A stretch of DNA of 64,000 nucleotides. It comes from Novipirellula herctigrandis (GTDB taxonomy: Bacteria; Planctomycetota; Planctomycetia; Pirellulales; Pirellulaceae). Numbering within the stretch: position 1 is the stretch's first letter; each line of letters starts with the position of its first letter. The stretch spans positions 1,662,437 to 1,726,436 of the forward strand of contig SJPJ01000001.1 of assembly GCA_007859835.1 (NCBI GenBank), in the 5' to 3' direction. The translations under genes and the position numbers were made by a program. Below, piece by piece: positions 46,054 to 54,009 of the stretch. A model generated the notes under the pieces. The model made no database searches. It was given only the letters and a program-made list of their open reading frames with translations, and was not told the DNA's origin.

Positions 46054-47058
46054 TCAGTCCGCTTTCTCAGGCACTCGCTCAAGCACATCGAGCAGCACTT
46101 GATCCGGATCGACCCCTTCGGCTTGCGCTTCGAAGTTAAGCAAAATGCGATGCCGCATCGCCGGCAAAAAGACGCGGCGAATGTCCTCGAAGCTGACGTT
46201 GTAGCGACCCTCAAGTAAAGCTCGGACTTTGGACGCCAACGCCAACGTTTGTGCTCCACGAGGGCTGCTACCCCAACGGATGTAGTTGTTGGTCGCCTCG
46301 ACACTGTGCGGACCCTGAGGATGCGTTGCCAAGGTCAAACGAACCAAGTAATCTTGGACATGCGGTGCAAGAATCACCTGCCGTACGAGCGATTGCCATT
46401 TCAAAATCTCGCTGCCGTCCATTACCTTTGACAACTCGGCCTGTTCGCCTCGCGTTGTTCGGTCGACAATCGTGTTGAGTTGCTCGCGTGTGCTGTAGCC
46501 GACGACGAGTTTGAACAAAAAACGGTCCATTTGTGCTTCGGGTAACGGATACGTTCCTTCTTGTTCGATCGGGTTTTGCGTTGCTAAAACAAAGAACGGT
46601 TTGTCGAGCACATAGCGTTGGCCGGCTGCTGTAATGGTTCCTTCCTGCATCGTTTCAAGCATTGCCGATTGCGTCTTTGGCGTTGCACGGTTGATTTCGT
46701 CAGCCAACAAAATTTGTGTAAATACAGGGCCGCGTTGAAACTCGAATCGGCGATGACCCTGATCGTCTTCAACAATCATGTTGGTTCCCAAGATATCCGC
46801 CGGCATCAAGTCAGGCGTGAACTGGATGCGGTTGAAATCGAGACTCATCACTTCAGCAAGTGTTCGGACGAGCATCGTTTTGCCAAGCCCGGGGACCCCT
46901 TCGAGTAAACAATGGCCGCCGCACAGCATCGCGGTCAGTACACCGTGGACAATATCGTCATGACCGACGATCACTCGCCCAATCATCGCTTTGACCGCCT
47001 CGTAGCGTCGGCGGAACTCGTCGGCTTGAGCCTGCATCGATTCGACGGTTGTCGTCAT
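46054..47058 (-). CDS. MoxR-family AAA+ ATPase
   Basis: 334 aa. Walker A GVPGLGKT (54-61), Walker B LLADE (117-121), sensor motifs in ATQNPIEQEGTYPLPEAQMDRFLF and a lid domain. MoxR ATPases act as chaperones for VWA-domain proteins and are normally encoded beside DUF58 and BatA genes. Here the gene lies 20 kb from that operon and is instead followed after 14 bp by the RicT-like gene. The start is ATG 47058. Functional partnership with the DUF58/BatA operon is inferred. Confidence 0.93.
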   Translation of the reverse strand: MTTTVESMQAQADEFRRRYEAVKAMIGRVIVGHDDIVHGVLTAMLCGGHCLLEGVPGLGKTMLVRTLAEVMSLDFNRIQFTPDLMPADILGTNMIVEDDQGHRRFEFQRGPVFTQILLADEINRATPKTQSAMLETMQEGTITAAGQRYVLDKPFFVLATQNPIEQEGTYPLPEAQMDRFLFKLVVGYSTREQLNTIVDRTTRGEQAELSKVMDGSEILKWQSLVRQVILAPHVQDYLVRLTLATHPQGPHSVEATNNYIRWGSSPRGAQTLALASKVRALLEGRYNVSFEDIRRVFLPAMRHRILLNFEAQAEGVDPDQVLLDVLERVPEKAD

Positions 47059-47151
47059 ATTGCCTAGGTTTCAAAAAAAGAGGATTCTTCGGACAAAATC
47101 AGGATGGCCATTCTAGTCGAATTCCGCGCCGAGCTGGTAGCTACCGCCCGA

Positions 47152-48918
47152 TTAGAGGTTGGTTTCACCAAGTTCGCCGATTTCATCGCTATCGAGCGTA
47201 TCGTGGATATCCGCTTTAACCGCCTCGGCAGCCGAAACACGCTCCACAACAACCAAACACATATCATCGAACGGCGGTGTAGTACCAATATGTTGCAACA
47301 CGCCGTCGACAATTCGATCGGTAATTTCTTCGGCATCGCCCCCCAACGCTGTCAATTCGCGAATACGGTCCATCCCGAATTCTTCGTCCGCCGCGTTCAT
47401 CGCTTCGTTGATCCCATCGGTGTACAACACAGCGACATCGCCGACGTTCATTGGAATTTCAACCGCCTCGTAAGTCATTCCGTCATCGATCGCGATGGGC
47501 AAACCGGATTCCTCCTCACCTGGCTCTGAAATCGTTCCATCTCGGAACAACCGGACCACCGGTGCCATATGGCCGGCGTTGACAATCGTCGCTGTGTCGC
47601 TATTCGAATCGATCACCATCAAGAGGAACGTGATAAATCGTTCAACATGCAGTCGACTCATCCGATCATTGAGCCTTTCGATCGCGCGAGCGACATTCTC
47701 ATCACTGGCTAAACAAAACCGTGTTTCCGCCGATAATTTCGCCATAAACATCGCCGCTGCGACACCATGGCCGACCACATCGGCGACAACAATCCCGATT
47801 CGACCATTCGGTAGATGAATATAGTCGAAATAGTCACCGCCAATATGGTTGGCGGCTTTGTAGAAACTATGCACGCGGTACCCCGGTGCATCCGGTGGTG
47901 ACTGAGGCAAGAACGCCGCCTGGACTTCGGTCGCCAATTTCAGATCTTGCTCGACTTCCCTTTGGTGCAGGGCCGCCTCGTAAAGCCGGGCGTTATTGAT
48001 CACAATCCCCGCTTGGGCCGCAACGCCGCTGAGCAAATCGGTATCCTCGTCGCGAAATTGGCCGCGACCTTTGAGCGAATCGATTTGCAGTGCCCCGAAC
48101 GCCTTTCCTTCGCCATCGACCAGCGGGGCACAAATCATTGACTTAATTGAAAAATCCGCAATCGATTGACTGCTGTCGAAACGAGTATCTTCGGATGCAT
48201 CAAGCGAAAGTATTGCTTCACCCGAATTCATCACCTCGCGAACGATCGTGCGGCTAATCCGAACCGTCTCGGTCTCATCACGGCTTTGACGAGTTTTGAC
48301 CCAGCGTGGGATCAGGTTCTTTTCCGAATCTTCCATCACCACAAAACCGCGATCAGCCGCAGGGAAGATATCGAACAAACTCGTCAAGACTTTAGGTAGA
48401 ACTTCGTCCAGCCCCAGCGCGTTGCTGAGGCTGCTGTTGATTCGTATCAACGCCTCCAGTTTCGCCTCGGCAGTGGCCGACATTTTGAATCCGTCCGTAC
48501 CGGTGCGAAACTCGATTTTCGATGAACTGGCTCGCTCGGTGTCCTGATCTTCGACCATCATGATGCCGAAGTTAGACCCGTCAAAGGTCATTTGGTTTTC
48601 GTTTCGAGCAAACTCGGGAACGATGTCGCGATGGAAGATCAGTTCCACGTCACTGATGCGGACTCGGTCGCCTTCGCGAAGCACTTCCGGTCCTGTTAAT
48701 AATTGGCCGTTTAAGAAGGTGCCATTGCGACTACCAGAGTCTTCGACAAGAAAATCGTCGTGTCGAGTGAGGATTTTCGCATGGTATCGGCTCACCGCAC
48801 CTGCATCGACCATCACATGGCATTCAGGGTGCCGGCCGATCGTCGTTTCGTCGTCCTGAAGCTGGAAACGCTCAGCGCTGCCATCGTCACCGAGCGAGCT
48901 AGTGGATAAGTAAGCCAT
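47152..48918 (-). CDS. FHA-GAF-SpoIIE-type protein phosphatase
   Basis: 588 aa from the ATG at 48918. Domains: FHA (about 15-95: TTIGRHPECHVMVDAGAVSRYH, DSGSRNGTFLNGQ), GAF (about 190-345, MICAPLVDGEGKAFGALQID) and PP2C/SpoIIE (about 370-588, GGDYFDYIHLP, VVADVVGHGVAAAMFMA with metal-binding Asp). It probably dephosphorylates Ser/Thr in a partner-switch pathway and binds phosphothreonine through FHA. The frame stays open to 49227 through a 21-bp array giving MPGQPLG repeats, but that extension has no family character and is probably not translated. Confidence 0.92.
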   Translation of the reverse strand: MAYLSTSSLGDDGSAERFQLQDDETTIGRHPECHVMVDAGAVSRYHAKILTRHDDFLVEDSGSRNGTFLNGQLLTGPEVLREGDRVRISDVELIFHRDIVPEFARNENQMTFDGSNFGIMMVEDQDTERASSSKIEFRTGTDGFKMSATAEAKLEALIRINSSLSNALGLDEVLPKVLTSLFDIFPAADRGFVVMEDSEKNLIPRWVKTRQSRDETETVRISRTIVREVMNSGEAILSLDASEDTRFDSSQSIADFSIKSMICAPLVDGEGKAFGALQIDSLKGRGQFRDEDTDLLSGVAAQAGIVINNARLYEAALHQREVEQDLKLATEVQAAFLPQSPPDAPGYRVHSFYKAANHIGGDYFDYIHLPNGRIGIVVADVVGHGVAAAMFMAKLSAETRFCLASDENVARAIERLNDRMSRLHVERFITFLLMVIDSNSDTATIVNAGHMAPVVRLFRDGTISEPGEEESGLPIAIDDGMTYEAVEIPMNVGDVAVLYTDGINEAMNAADEEFGMDRIRELTALGGDAEEITDRIVDGVLQHIGTTPPFDDMCLVVVERVSAAEAVKADIHDTLDSDEIGELGETNL

Positions 48919-49053
48919 AACGCCTATTGAACCCGAAAGGAAGTGAAAGAGAGCCATTGTAAGTCTGGTTCGCAAAGACAACAACGCGACCATTCGCCGC
49001 CCACCGAAAACCGTTTCCCGCAAAAGCAACCCAAAACGCAGCGTTTTGCCATC

Positions 49054-49082
49054 TTGACGCCGCCAGCAAAAACGATCTAAAT
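49054..49082 (+). promoter_or_regulatory. Candidate sigma-70 promoter for tRNA-Gln
   Basis: TTGACG (49054-49059) and CTAAAT (49077-49082) are separated by exactly 17 bp, on the plus strand, about 155 bp before the tRNA. If used, the primary transcript would carry the 21-bp repeat array in its 5' leader. The tRNA has no better promoter between the array and its 5' end. Confidence 0.35.
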
Positions 49083-49140
49083 AGTACTTCAATTGGAGCC
49101 AAAGTGAGAAACGCCCCGCCAGTGGATCAGTCCGGACGAT

Positions 49141-49231
49141 CATTCCCAAGGGTTGCCCCGGCATTCCCAAGGGTTGCCCCGGCATTCCCAAGGGTTGCCC
49201 CGGCATTCCCAAGGGTTGCCCCGGCATTCCC
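49141..49231. repeat. 21-bp tandem array before tRNA-Gln
   Basis: Four perfect copies of CATTCCCAAGGGTTGCCCCGG (49141-49161, 49162-49182, 49183-49203, 49204-49224) plus seven bases of a fifth. The array ends five bases before the tRNA. Read on the minus strand it codes MPGQPLG in the extension of the phosphatase frame. Confidence 0.97.
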
Positions 49232-49235
49232 TAAA

Positions 49236-49306
49236 TGTCCCATAGTGTAATTGGCAACACGACAGATTCTGACTCTGTTATTTTAGGTTCAAGTCCTAAT
49301 GGGACA
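49236..49306 (+). tRNA. tRNA-Gln, anticodon CUG
   Basis: 71 nt. The acceptor stem TGTCCCA/TGGGACA pairs over 7 bp. The D arm is GTGT/ACAC and the anticodon stem ACAGA/TCTGT. The loop TTCTGAC gives anticodon CTG with U33, the variable loop has 4 nt, and the T arm TTAGG/CCTAA carries the loop TTCAAGT. CCA is not encoded. All parts fold correctly. A terminator-like hairpin follows 18 bp downstream, then an integrase gene points toward it, as at many integration sites. Confidence 0.95.
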
Positions 49307-49324
49307 GTTGCTATCGTGCGATTC

Positions 49325-49353
49325 ACCGCAAAACACTGTGTTTTACGGTTTTT
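49325..49353 (+). terminator. Terminator-like hairpin after tRNA-Gln
   Basis: ACCGCAAAACAC (49325-49336) pairs with GTGTTTTACGGT (49338-49349) with one mismatch and almost no loop; TTTTT (49349-49353) follows. It is placed well to end the tRNA transcript on the plus strand. Confidence 0.6.
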
Positions 49354-49418
49354 CCGGTTCGCGAAAGTCTGCCAAACGTACAGAGATTCCCCCAAGAGTC
49401 AGGGTCTCAATGGGTGCT

Positions 49419-50177
49419 TCATGTCCTCGAACGGGATGCCTTTCTAGCACATCGGCGGGCTTCGGTACTTGGATTACGGTAGTGCTTTCGGTAGGTCTTG
49501 ATGTCGTGACCAATCCACAAAGAGACTTGCTCAGGGTCAACACCCGGTAAGTCACGCATGTCTGCTTCCGCACTTTCTCGCAGAGAAGTCCACAACCCTC
49601 GCCGCTGAGGGACCTTTGCCGATTTGAGTACGTCGCTTAACCACTTCGCGTTCGCGTTGCCTTTGTACTTCCAAAGTTCAGGTTGTTGAATGACGTGTGG
49701 GCCTTCACTTTCGTGGGCTAGTAACGTATCGAGCCCAAACAGGAGGGGGCAAATACGTGAATCCCCGCCCGCGTACCGGGCAGTCTTAGGCGAGTGAATG
49801 AGCACACGTGGGTCTTCATTCAAGGTGACGTGCCCCCACTTCTGGTTGATTAACTCAGAGGAGATACGAAGCCCAGCGAAACGGGCGAGTGAGAGGACAC
49901 GAATGTGAGCGACGTTGTCAAGTTTTTTGATAACCTGAGCGATTGTCGCACGTGAGATGTACTCCGTGACACCGCTATGTTGCCCTGGACGTTCCAACCG
50001 CTTCCAAGGATTCTTCCGCACCCGACCTTCGTCTGTTGCCCGCTCAAGGGCTTCGTTACAGTGCTTGAGAATGTTATCTACGCATGAAGGTGATCGGGCC
50101 ATGATGCCTTTTCGTCTCCGCTGCCGTGCCCCGCGAACCTTCCTGGCACCCTCAAACATCTGAGCCTTGAACCGCAT
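49419..50177 (-). CDS. Tyrosine recombinase (integrase), probably N-terminally shortened
   Basis: 252 aa at most. The catalytic domain is there: the first Arg in SLARFAGLRISSELI, the beta-hairpin lysine region HSPKTARY, an Arg in LWTSLRESAEADM where HxxR is expected (the His is replaced by Trp or Ser), GHD in WIGHDIKTYRKHY and the nucleophile Tyr in the same segment. The N-terminal DNA-binding arm is short, and a stop lies in the same frame not far upstream. A separate short frame (from ATG 50238, 28 codons, in another frame) may be the original start, which would mean a frameshift. It lies next to tRNA-Gln, a usual target. Activity is uncertain; a start at 50102 with AAAAGG upstream is also possible. 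Confidence 0.8.
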   Translation of the reverse strand: MRFKAQMFEGARKVRGARQRRRKGIMARSPSCVDNILKHCNEALERATDEGRVRKNPWKRLERPGQHSGVTEYISRATIAQVIKKLDNVAHIRVLSLARFAGLRISSELINQKWGHVTLNEDPRVLIHSPKTARYAGGDSRICPLLFGLDTLLAHESEGPHVIQQPELWKYKGNANAKWLSDVLKSAKVPQRRGLWTSLRESAEADMRDLPGVDPEQVSLWIGHDIKTYRKHYRNPSTEARRCARKASRSRT

Positions 50178-50254
50178 CCCCCTTGCTGCAGAGCCTTTGA
50201 ATGCACAGGCTCACTCGTCTTAGCTTTTCTGAACTCATAGCTTTCTTTCGCCTG

Positions 50255-50572
50255 TCATATCGATAACCTTTTGGCCTTCAACTCTTCACGACGTCTCGCT
50301 TCCTCTACACGCTCACGTGTTTGATAGTCGGGCTTTAAGTCACTTTCCACAACCTGTGTTTCACGGTCATCAACAACTACGGTGTAAACCCAGTCAAAAT
50401 AGTGAGCCCCGTCAACAATCACGCCATGCTTTCCTTTCAAGACACCTGTGTTAATCCTTACAGGTGTCCCGTACGAATACGCGTGATCCTCGTACCAGAC
50501 TACACCTAACATGCCTAACACACTTAACACCGTGGCTAGAACAATCAGGGTCAACACTACTCTTTCTTTCAT
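50255..50572 (-). CDS. Small membrane-anchored protein of the tRNA-Gln insertion
   Basis: 105 aa. One N-terminal helix (VVLTLIVLATVLSVLGMLGV), then a small beta-rich part (TPVRINTGVLKGKHGVIVDG) reminiscent of KOW/SH3-like folds, and a basic C-terminal helix. The ATG at 50572 overlaps the stop of the upstream small gene (ATGA), and GAGGA lies about 6 nt before it. It is probably cargo of the integrase-bearing element. No function is recognised. Confidence 0.7.
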   Translation of the reverse strand: MKERVVLTLIVLATVLSVLGMLGVVWYEDHAYSYGTPVRINTGVLKGKHGVIVDGAHYFDWVYTVVVDDRETQVVESDLKPDYQTRERVEEARRREELKAKRLSI

Positions 50573-50787
50573 CGTGATTCCTCGCTTGAGTTAATGCGTC
50601 TAGTAGCATTATCAGGAGGCTTCCACACGATCTTCAATTCCATCATTGTAGGACGTGTTACGTCCGGCTTGGTACCTGTAGAGACAATCCGTCGTGAACG
50701 TCGGTTCGTGGCGGAAGAGAGAGGGGTGAAAAACGCTTCACGACCGTGCCCGTCAAACGCGAGACATGCGGGACGCCGATGTTGCAC
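50569..50787 (-). CDS. Small unknown protein of the tRNA-Gln insertion
   Basis: 72 aa from a GTG with AGGAG 8 nt upstream, a better ribosome site than most genes in the window. The stop overlaps the next start (ATGA), which suggests true coupling. The protein is basic and hydrophilic (RRSRRIVSTGTKPDVTRP) without a recognised motif. It could be a DNA-binding or phage-type small protein, but nothing proves it. Confidence 0.5.
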   Translation of the reverse strand: MQHRRPACLAFDGHGREAFFTPLSSATNRRSRRIVSTGTKPDVTRPTMMELKIVWKPPDNATRRINSSEESR

Positions 50788-50947
50788 AAACGGTTCTCCT
50801 TGTCAAATCGATTCTATTGGCTTGTCTCCCACTTCTTTGGCCCATTTCCACGTGTTTTTTGCTAGCGATCGGCGAGTGCCATTACAATGACAGGTTGAGC
50901 CGCTCGAACCAAACGTGAATTGATCCGCGACCTAAGAGGCTAGCACC

Positions 50948-51814
50948 ATGTCACGCAAGCAACGCAAGAAGGAACCGACACGCAAGACCACATCGGCGGC
51001 TTCTCTATACGACCCCGGCGACGTCAAGCCGACGAAGCATAAAATTGACCGACAAGTTTACGAGCAGGAACTCGCTCGGCTCCAGATTGAACTCGTGAAG
51101 ATGCAGGAGTGGGTCAAGCACGAGGGGCTTAAGGTCGTTGTGATTTTTGAAGGACGGGACGCGGCGGGTAAAGGTGGCGTGATTAAACGCGTCACCGAAA
51201 GTTTGAATCCACGTATTTGTCGCGTCGTTGCGTTAGGCCGGCCCACTGAACGGGATCGGACCAGTTGGTACTTTCAACGCTACGCGGCTCATTTGCCCGC
51301 GTCAGGTGAAATCGTTTTGTTCGATCGCAGTTGGTACAACCGTGCCGGCGTCGAACGCGTAATGGGATTCTGCTCCGACGAGGAATACGACGAGTTCCTG
51401 CGGTCGTGCCCGCAATTTGAACGCATGTTGGTTCGCTCGGGAATCATCCTGATTAAGTATTGGTTTTCCGTGAGCGATGATGAACAAGAGCGACGGTTCC
51501 AGAAACGGATGAAGGATCCAACCCGCAGCTGGAAATTGAGTCCGATGGATGTTGAGTCGCGTTCACGCTGGATCGAGTATTCGAAAGCGAAAGACACCAT
51601 GTTCGCGCACACGGACATCAAGCAAGCGCCTTGGTACGTCGTCAAGGCGGATGTAAAAAAATGTGCTCGGCTAAACTGTATCACTCACTTACTAAGCAAA
51701 ATTTCCTATAAGGATCTTACGCCTACGCCACCGAAATTGCCAAAACGACCGACCGCGGGCGCCTATTTGCGTCCACCACTGGAAGACCAAACTTTCGTCC
51801 CTGAACTGTGGTGA
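50948..51814 (+). CDS. ppk2: Polyphosphate kinase 2
   Basis: 288 aa, class I single-domain PPK2. Walker A EGRDAAGKGG (68-77), Walker B FDRSWYNRAG (125-134) and the lid-type segment RRFQKRMKDPTRSWKLSPMD are all clear. It transfers phosphate between polyphosphate and nucleotides (GDP or ADP). The start is ATG 50948. It is transcribed away from the integrase element. The stop codon lies inside an 18-bp tandem duplication (51805-51840). Confidence 0.96.
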   Translation: MSRKQRKKEPTRKTTSAASLYDPGDVKPTKHKIDRQVYEQELARLQIELVKMQEWVKHEGLKVVVIFEGRDAAGKGGVIKRVTESLNPRICRVVALGRPTERDRTSWYFQRYAAHLPASGEIVLFDRSWYNRAGVERVMGFCSDEEYDEFLRSCPQFERMLVRSGIILIKYWFSVSDDEQERRFQKRMKDPTRSWKLSPMDVESRSRWIEYSKAKDTMFAHTDIKQAPWYVVKADVKKCARLNCITHLLSKISYKDLTPTPPKLPKRPTAGAYLRPPLEDQTFVPELW

Positions 51815-51840
51815 TCGACAATACTGTGGTGATCAACAGC
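51805..51840. repeat. 18-bp tandem duplication at ppk2 stop
   Basis: ACTGTGGTGATCGACAAT followed by ACTGTGGTGATCAACAGC; 15 of 18 positions agree. The first copy contains the end of ppk2 (stop at 51812-51814). Confidence 0.8.
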
Positions 51841-51856
51841 GTCTGGATCAAAGTGG

Positions 51857-52243
51857 TTACTGGTTTCGCAATCGTCGGAAGCAATGTGGAATCACCAGGA
51901 CCGGAACATTGCCTTGCCCCATCACGTCGGCGCTCAACCAATTTTCAACCAAACTACCGCGGCTGGCTCCCATGAGAATAATGTCCGCATTGTCCTCTTG
52001 TGCCACGCGTAGAATTGCCTTGACCACTTCACCACCGCCGATTCGCGACGACACGGACACGCCAAGCTTATTGGCAGCATTCGTGAATACGAGGCAAGAT
52101 TGGATGCCGTCCTCATCCGTTTCTCCGTCACGCAAGATATGCAGTACGATCACGTCGGCTCCCATCCGCTTGGCAACCTCCATCGTGTATTCCGCAATCT
52201 CGCAGGCGGCTTCTTCTCCAGCGGTTGGGATCAAAATACGCAT
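51857..52243 (-). CDS. Universal stress protein (UspA family)
   Basis: 128 aa, a single Usp domain. It begins MRILIPTAGEEAAC and ends VPVLVIPHCF, with the ATP-loop region ADIILMGASRGSLVENWL (G92-x2-R-G96-S97), which partly keeps the G-x2-G-x9-G(S/T) pattern. It is probably a nucleotide-binding stress protein. It starts 40 bp after the end of the rimK-type gene and is likely in the same operon; a link between the two is inferred from position. Confidence 0.88.
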   Translation of the reverse strand: MRILIPTAGEEAACEIAEYTMEVAKRMGADVIVLHILRDGETDEDGIQSCLVFTNAANKLGVSVSSRIGGGEVVKAILRVAQEDNADIILMGASRGSLVENWLSADVMGQGNVPVLVIPHCFRRLRNQ

Positions 52244-52283
52244 TGGTGTTTCTCTTCGAGGTTAGAGTATTGAGTTTAAGGGG

Positions 52284-53507
52284 TTAGCTTTGGTCCGAAT
52301 GCGAAGTGGCATCCTCGATCATTGCAGAATCGAGAGTTTTAATTTTCGGACTACGTTTTTTACGAGTCTTCGTCGGCACCATCGCCTTCATCGCCTCTTG
52401 TTTCCCAGAGCATAATAAGCGATCTCCCGCTTCCATGTTGCGTGTCGATTTCGGATTCGGGATCACGGTGCTGCCTCGATAAAGGGTCAAAACGTTGATG
52501 TCTTTGTCAGTGAATGCTGCTTCTGCGATCGTCATGCCAACAAAATGGGAACCCTCCGGCACGACAAGTTCACAGACGCCGTAGCCACGGTTAACCGTCA
52601 AGCGTTGGCGAATATCCATTTCAGGAAAATCGACATGCGCGGCGCAGTAATCCACGATTGCACCAGCAATATCCGTTCTTGTTGCACGCTCGATTCCCTC
52701 AAGGCCTGGGAAGCTGTTGACCTCCATCACCTGGGGGCCCTCTTTGCCTTCAAGCATATCCACACCCGCAATCCGTAACCCCATGATCTGAGCCGCCCGA
52801 ATCGCCGTCTCTCGATACTCATCATCAAGTTCGATGCTTTCCACTTGGCCACCACGATGAACATTGCTGCGAAACTCATCGCCCTGAGCAACCCGTCGCA
52901 TCGCTCCAACCACACGATCTCCGACAACAAACGCACGCGCGTCGCGTCCTTTGCTTTCGCCAACAAAGCCCTGGACGAGAACATTCTGTTTCGCGGTTTG
53001 AAGTGTCTCGATGATCGCCTCAGCGATTTTGATCGAGTCAGCCAAAATCACGCCGACTCCCTGAGTCCCCTCAAGCAATTTGATAATTACTGGAGCGCCA
53101 CCAATTCGGTTGATGGACGCGGTCACATCGCCACGGTCTCGCACAAACGTCGTCTTGGGCATCCCGATGGAGTGCCGACTGAGGATTTGCAAACTACGGA
53201 ACTTATCGCGACTGTTCGCAATCCCTGCGGAACGATTGGCAACGAACACGTTCATCGGTTCAAGCTGTCGCACAACCGCAGTACCAAAGTCGGTAACGCT
53301 GGCTCCGATACGCGGAATCATTGCATCATAGTCACCAAGCGGTTTCCCCTTGTTGTAAATGCCAGGCTTACCACGCTGCAGATCGATGGCGCATTTAAGT
53401 GTATTAATGACCGACGTTTTGTAACCAAGTTCCCTTGCCGCTGCTACAAGTCGACAAGTTTTGTAACATCAACATCGTGGTGCACACGAAATGATGCCAA
53501 ATTTCAT
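52284..53507 (-). pseudogene. RimK-type ATP-grasp ligase with RCK_C tail, interrupted by an in-frame TGA
   Basis: The gene would begin at ATG 53507 (KFGIISCAPRC) but meets TGA at codon 13 (53469-53471). The stop is created by a 6-bp tandem duplication (AACATC twice, plus sense, 53465-53476). Removing one copy gives SCAPRCYKTCRLVAAAR, which matches the SxxPRxYSTRRLVEA pattern of RimK enzymes. After the stop the same frame is open to 52284: pre-ATP-grasp residues (ELGYKTSVINTLK), PRIGASVTDFGTAVVRQ, ATP-grasp core (APVIIKLLEGTQGVGV, VMEVNSFPGLEGIE), then a C-terminal RCK_C/TrkA-C domain (GMTIAEAAF to MEAGDRLLCSG). RimK ligases add glutamate to protein or peptide ends. A shortened protein could be reinitiated at ATG 53321 (IPRIGAS, 345 aa), but it would lack the first domain. 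Confidence 0.85.
53465..53476. repeat. 6-bp tandem duplication that creates the rimK stop
   Basis: AACATC occurs twice (53465-53470, 53471-53476). The reverse complement reads GATGTTGATGTT and puts TGA in frame at 53469-53471. Confidence 0.9.
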
Positions 53508-54009
53508 TGTTTCAGTCAGCCTTGTCTTCGAGGAAAGAAAATCTGCCCATACCCATTTTCGCTTGACAGTATTTGGCAGTCCGATTGAGGCTCTTTCGTG
53601 GTCAAGCAATTTGGGTCAAGCAATTTGGGTCAAGCAATTCGGGCCGAGCGAACAACCGGATCAATAACCCTGCCGCACACGTCATGCCAAACGACGATTC
53701 TTATTGTTGGATTTCTCCGTTGCACATCGTCGCGATTCGGTCATTTACCCTGATGTTGGGTAGGGCGGTCAATGCATATGTTTTCGCAGCGGGCACAATC
53801 TTGAAAAGATTCTTTCCAATGCGGCAAGGTTTTGGCCATCTCGCTTACGCAATCCGCACTCCCTACAACCGAATTCGAGAGTTGACGTCAATTCACCGCC
53901 CTGGTTGCCTCGTCAGCCAATTCCATCAGGTTATGATATGAGTGGCAGCGTGTTCGATAGTTGTGTTCTATCGAGTGTCGCTGCATTTCATATTTGCATC
54001 TCTTCGATC
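53508..54009. other. Intergenic region between the rimK-type gene and DHH gene
   Basis: About 500 bases between divergent genes. It contains a 14-bp tandem array at 53600-53640. An open frame (53573-53941) covers most of it but looks random and includes the array. Promoters for both flanking genes should be here; none is clear. Confidence 0.5.
53600..53640. repeat. 14-bp tandem array, three copies
   Basis: GGTCAAGCAATTTG at 53600-53613 and 53614-53627, and a third copy with one change and one base missing at 53628-53640. Confidence 0.93.

Noticed and set aside
48919..49227. N-terminal extension of the phosphatase through MPGQPLG repeats
   Set aside because: The FHA domain begins right after ATG 48918; the extension has no family character and overlaps the tRNA promoter region and array.
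53469..53471. TGA in rimK read as selenocysteine
   Set aside because: The codon lies in an added 6-bp duplicate, no RimK homologue is known to use selenocysteine, and no SECIS-like hairpin was seen.
53573..53941. Plus-strand frame of 122 codons before the DHH gene
   Set aside because: No family, includes a non-triplet tandem array and has no ribosome site.
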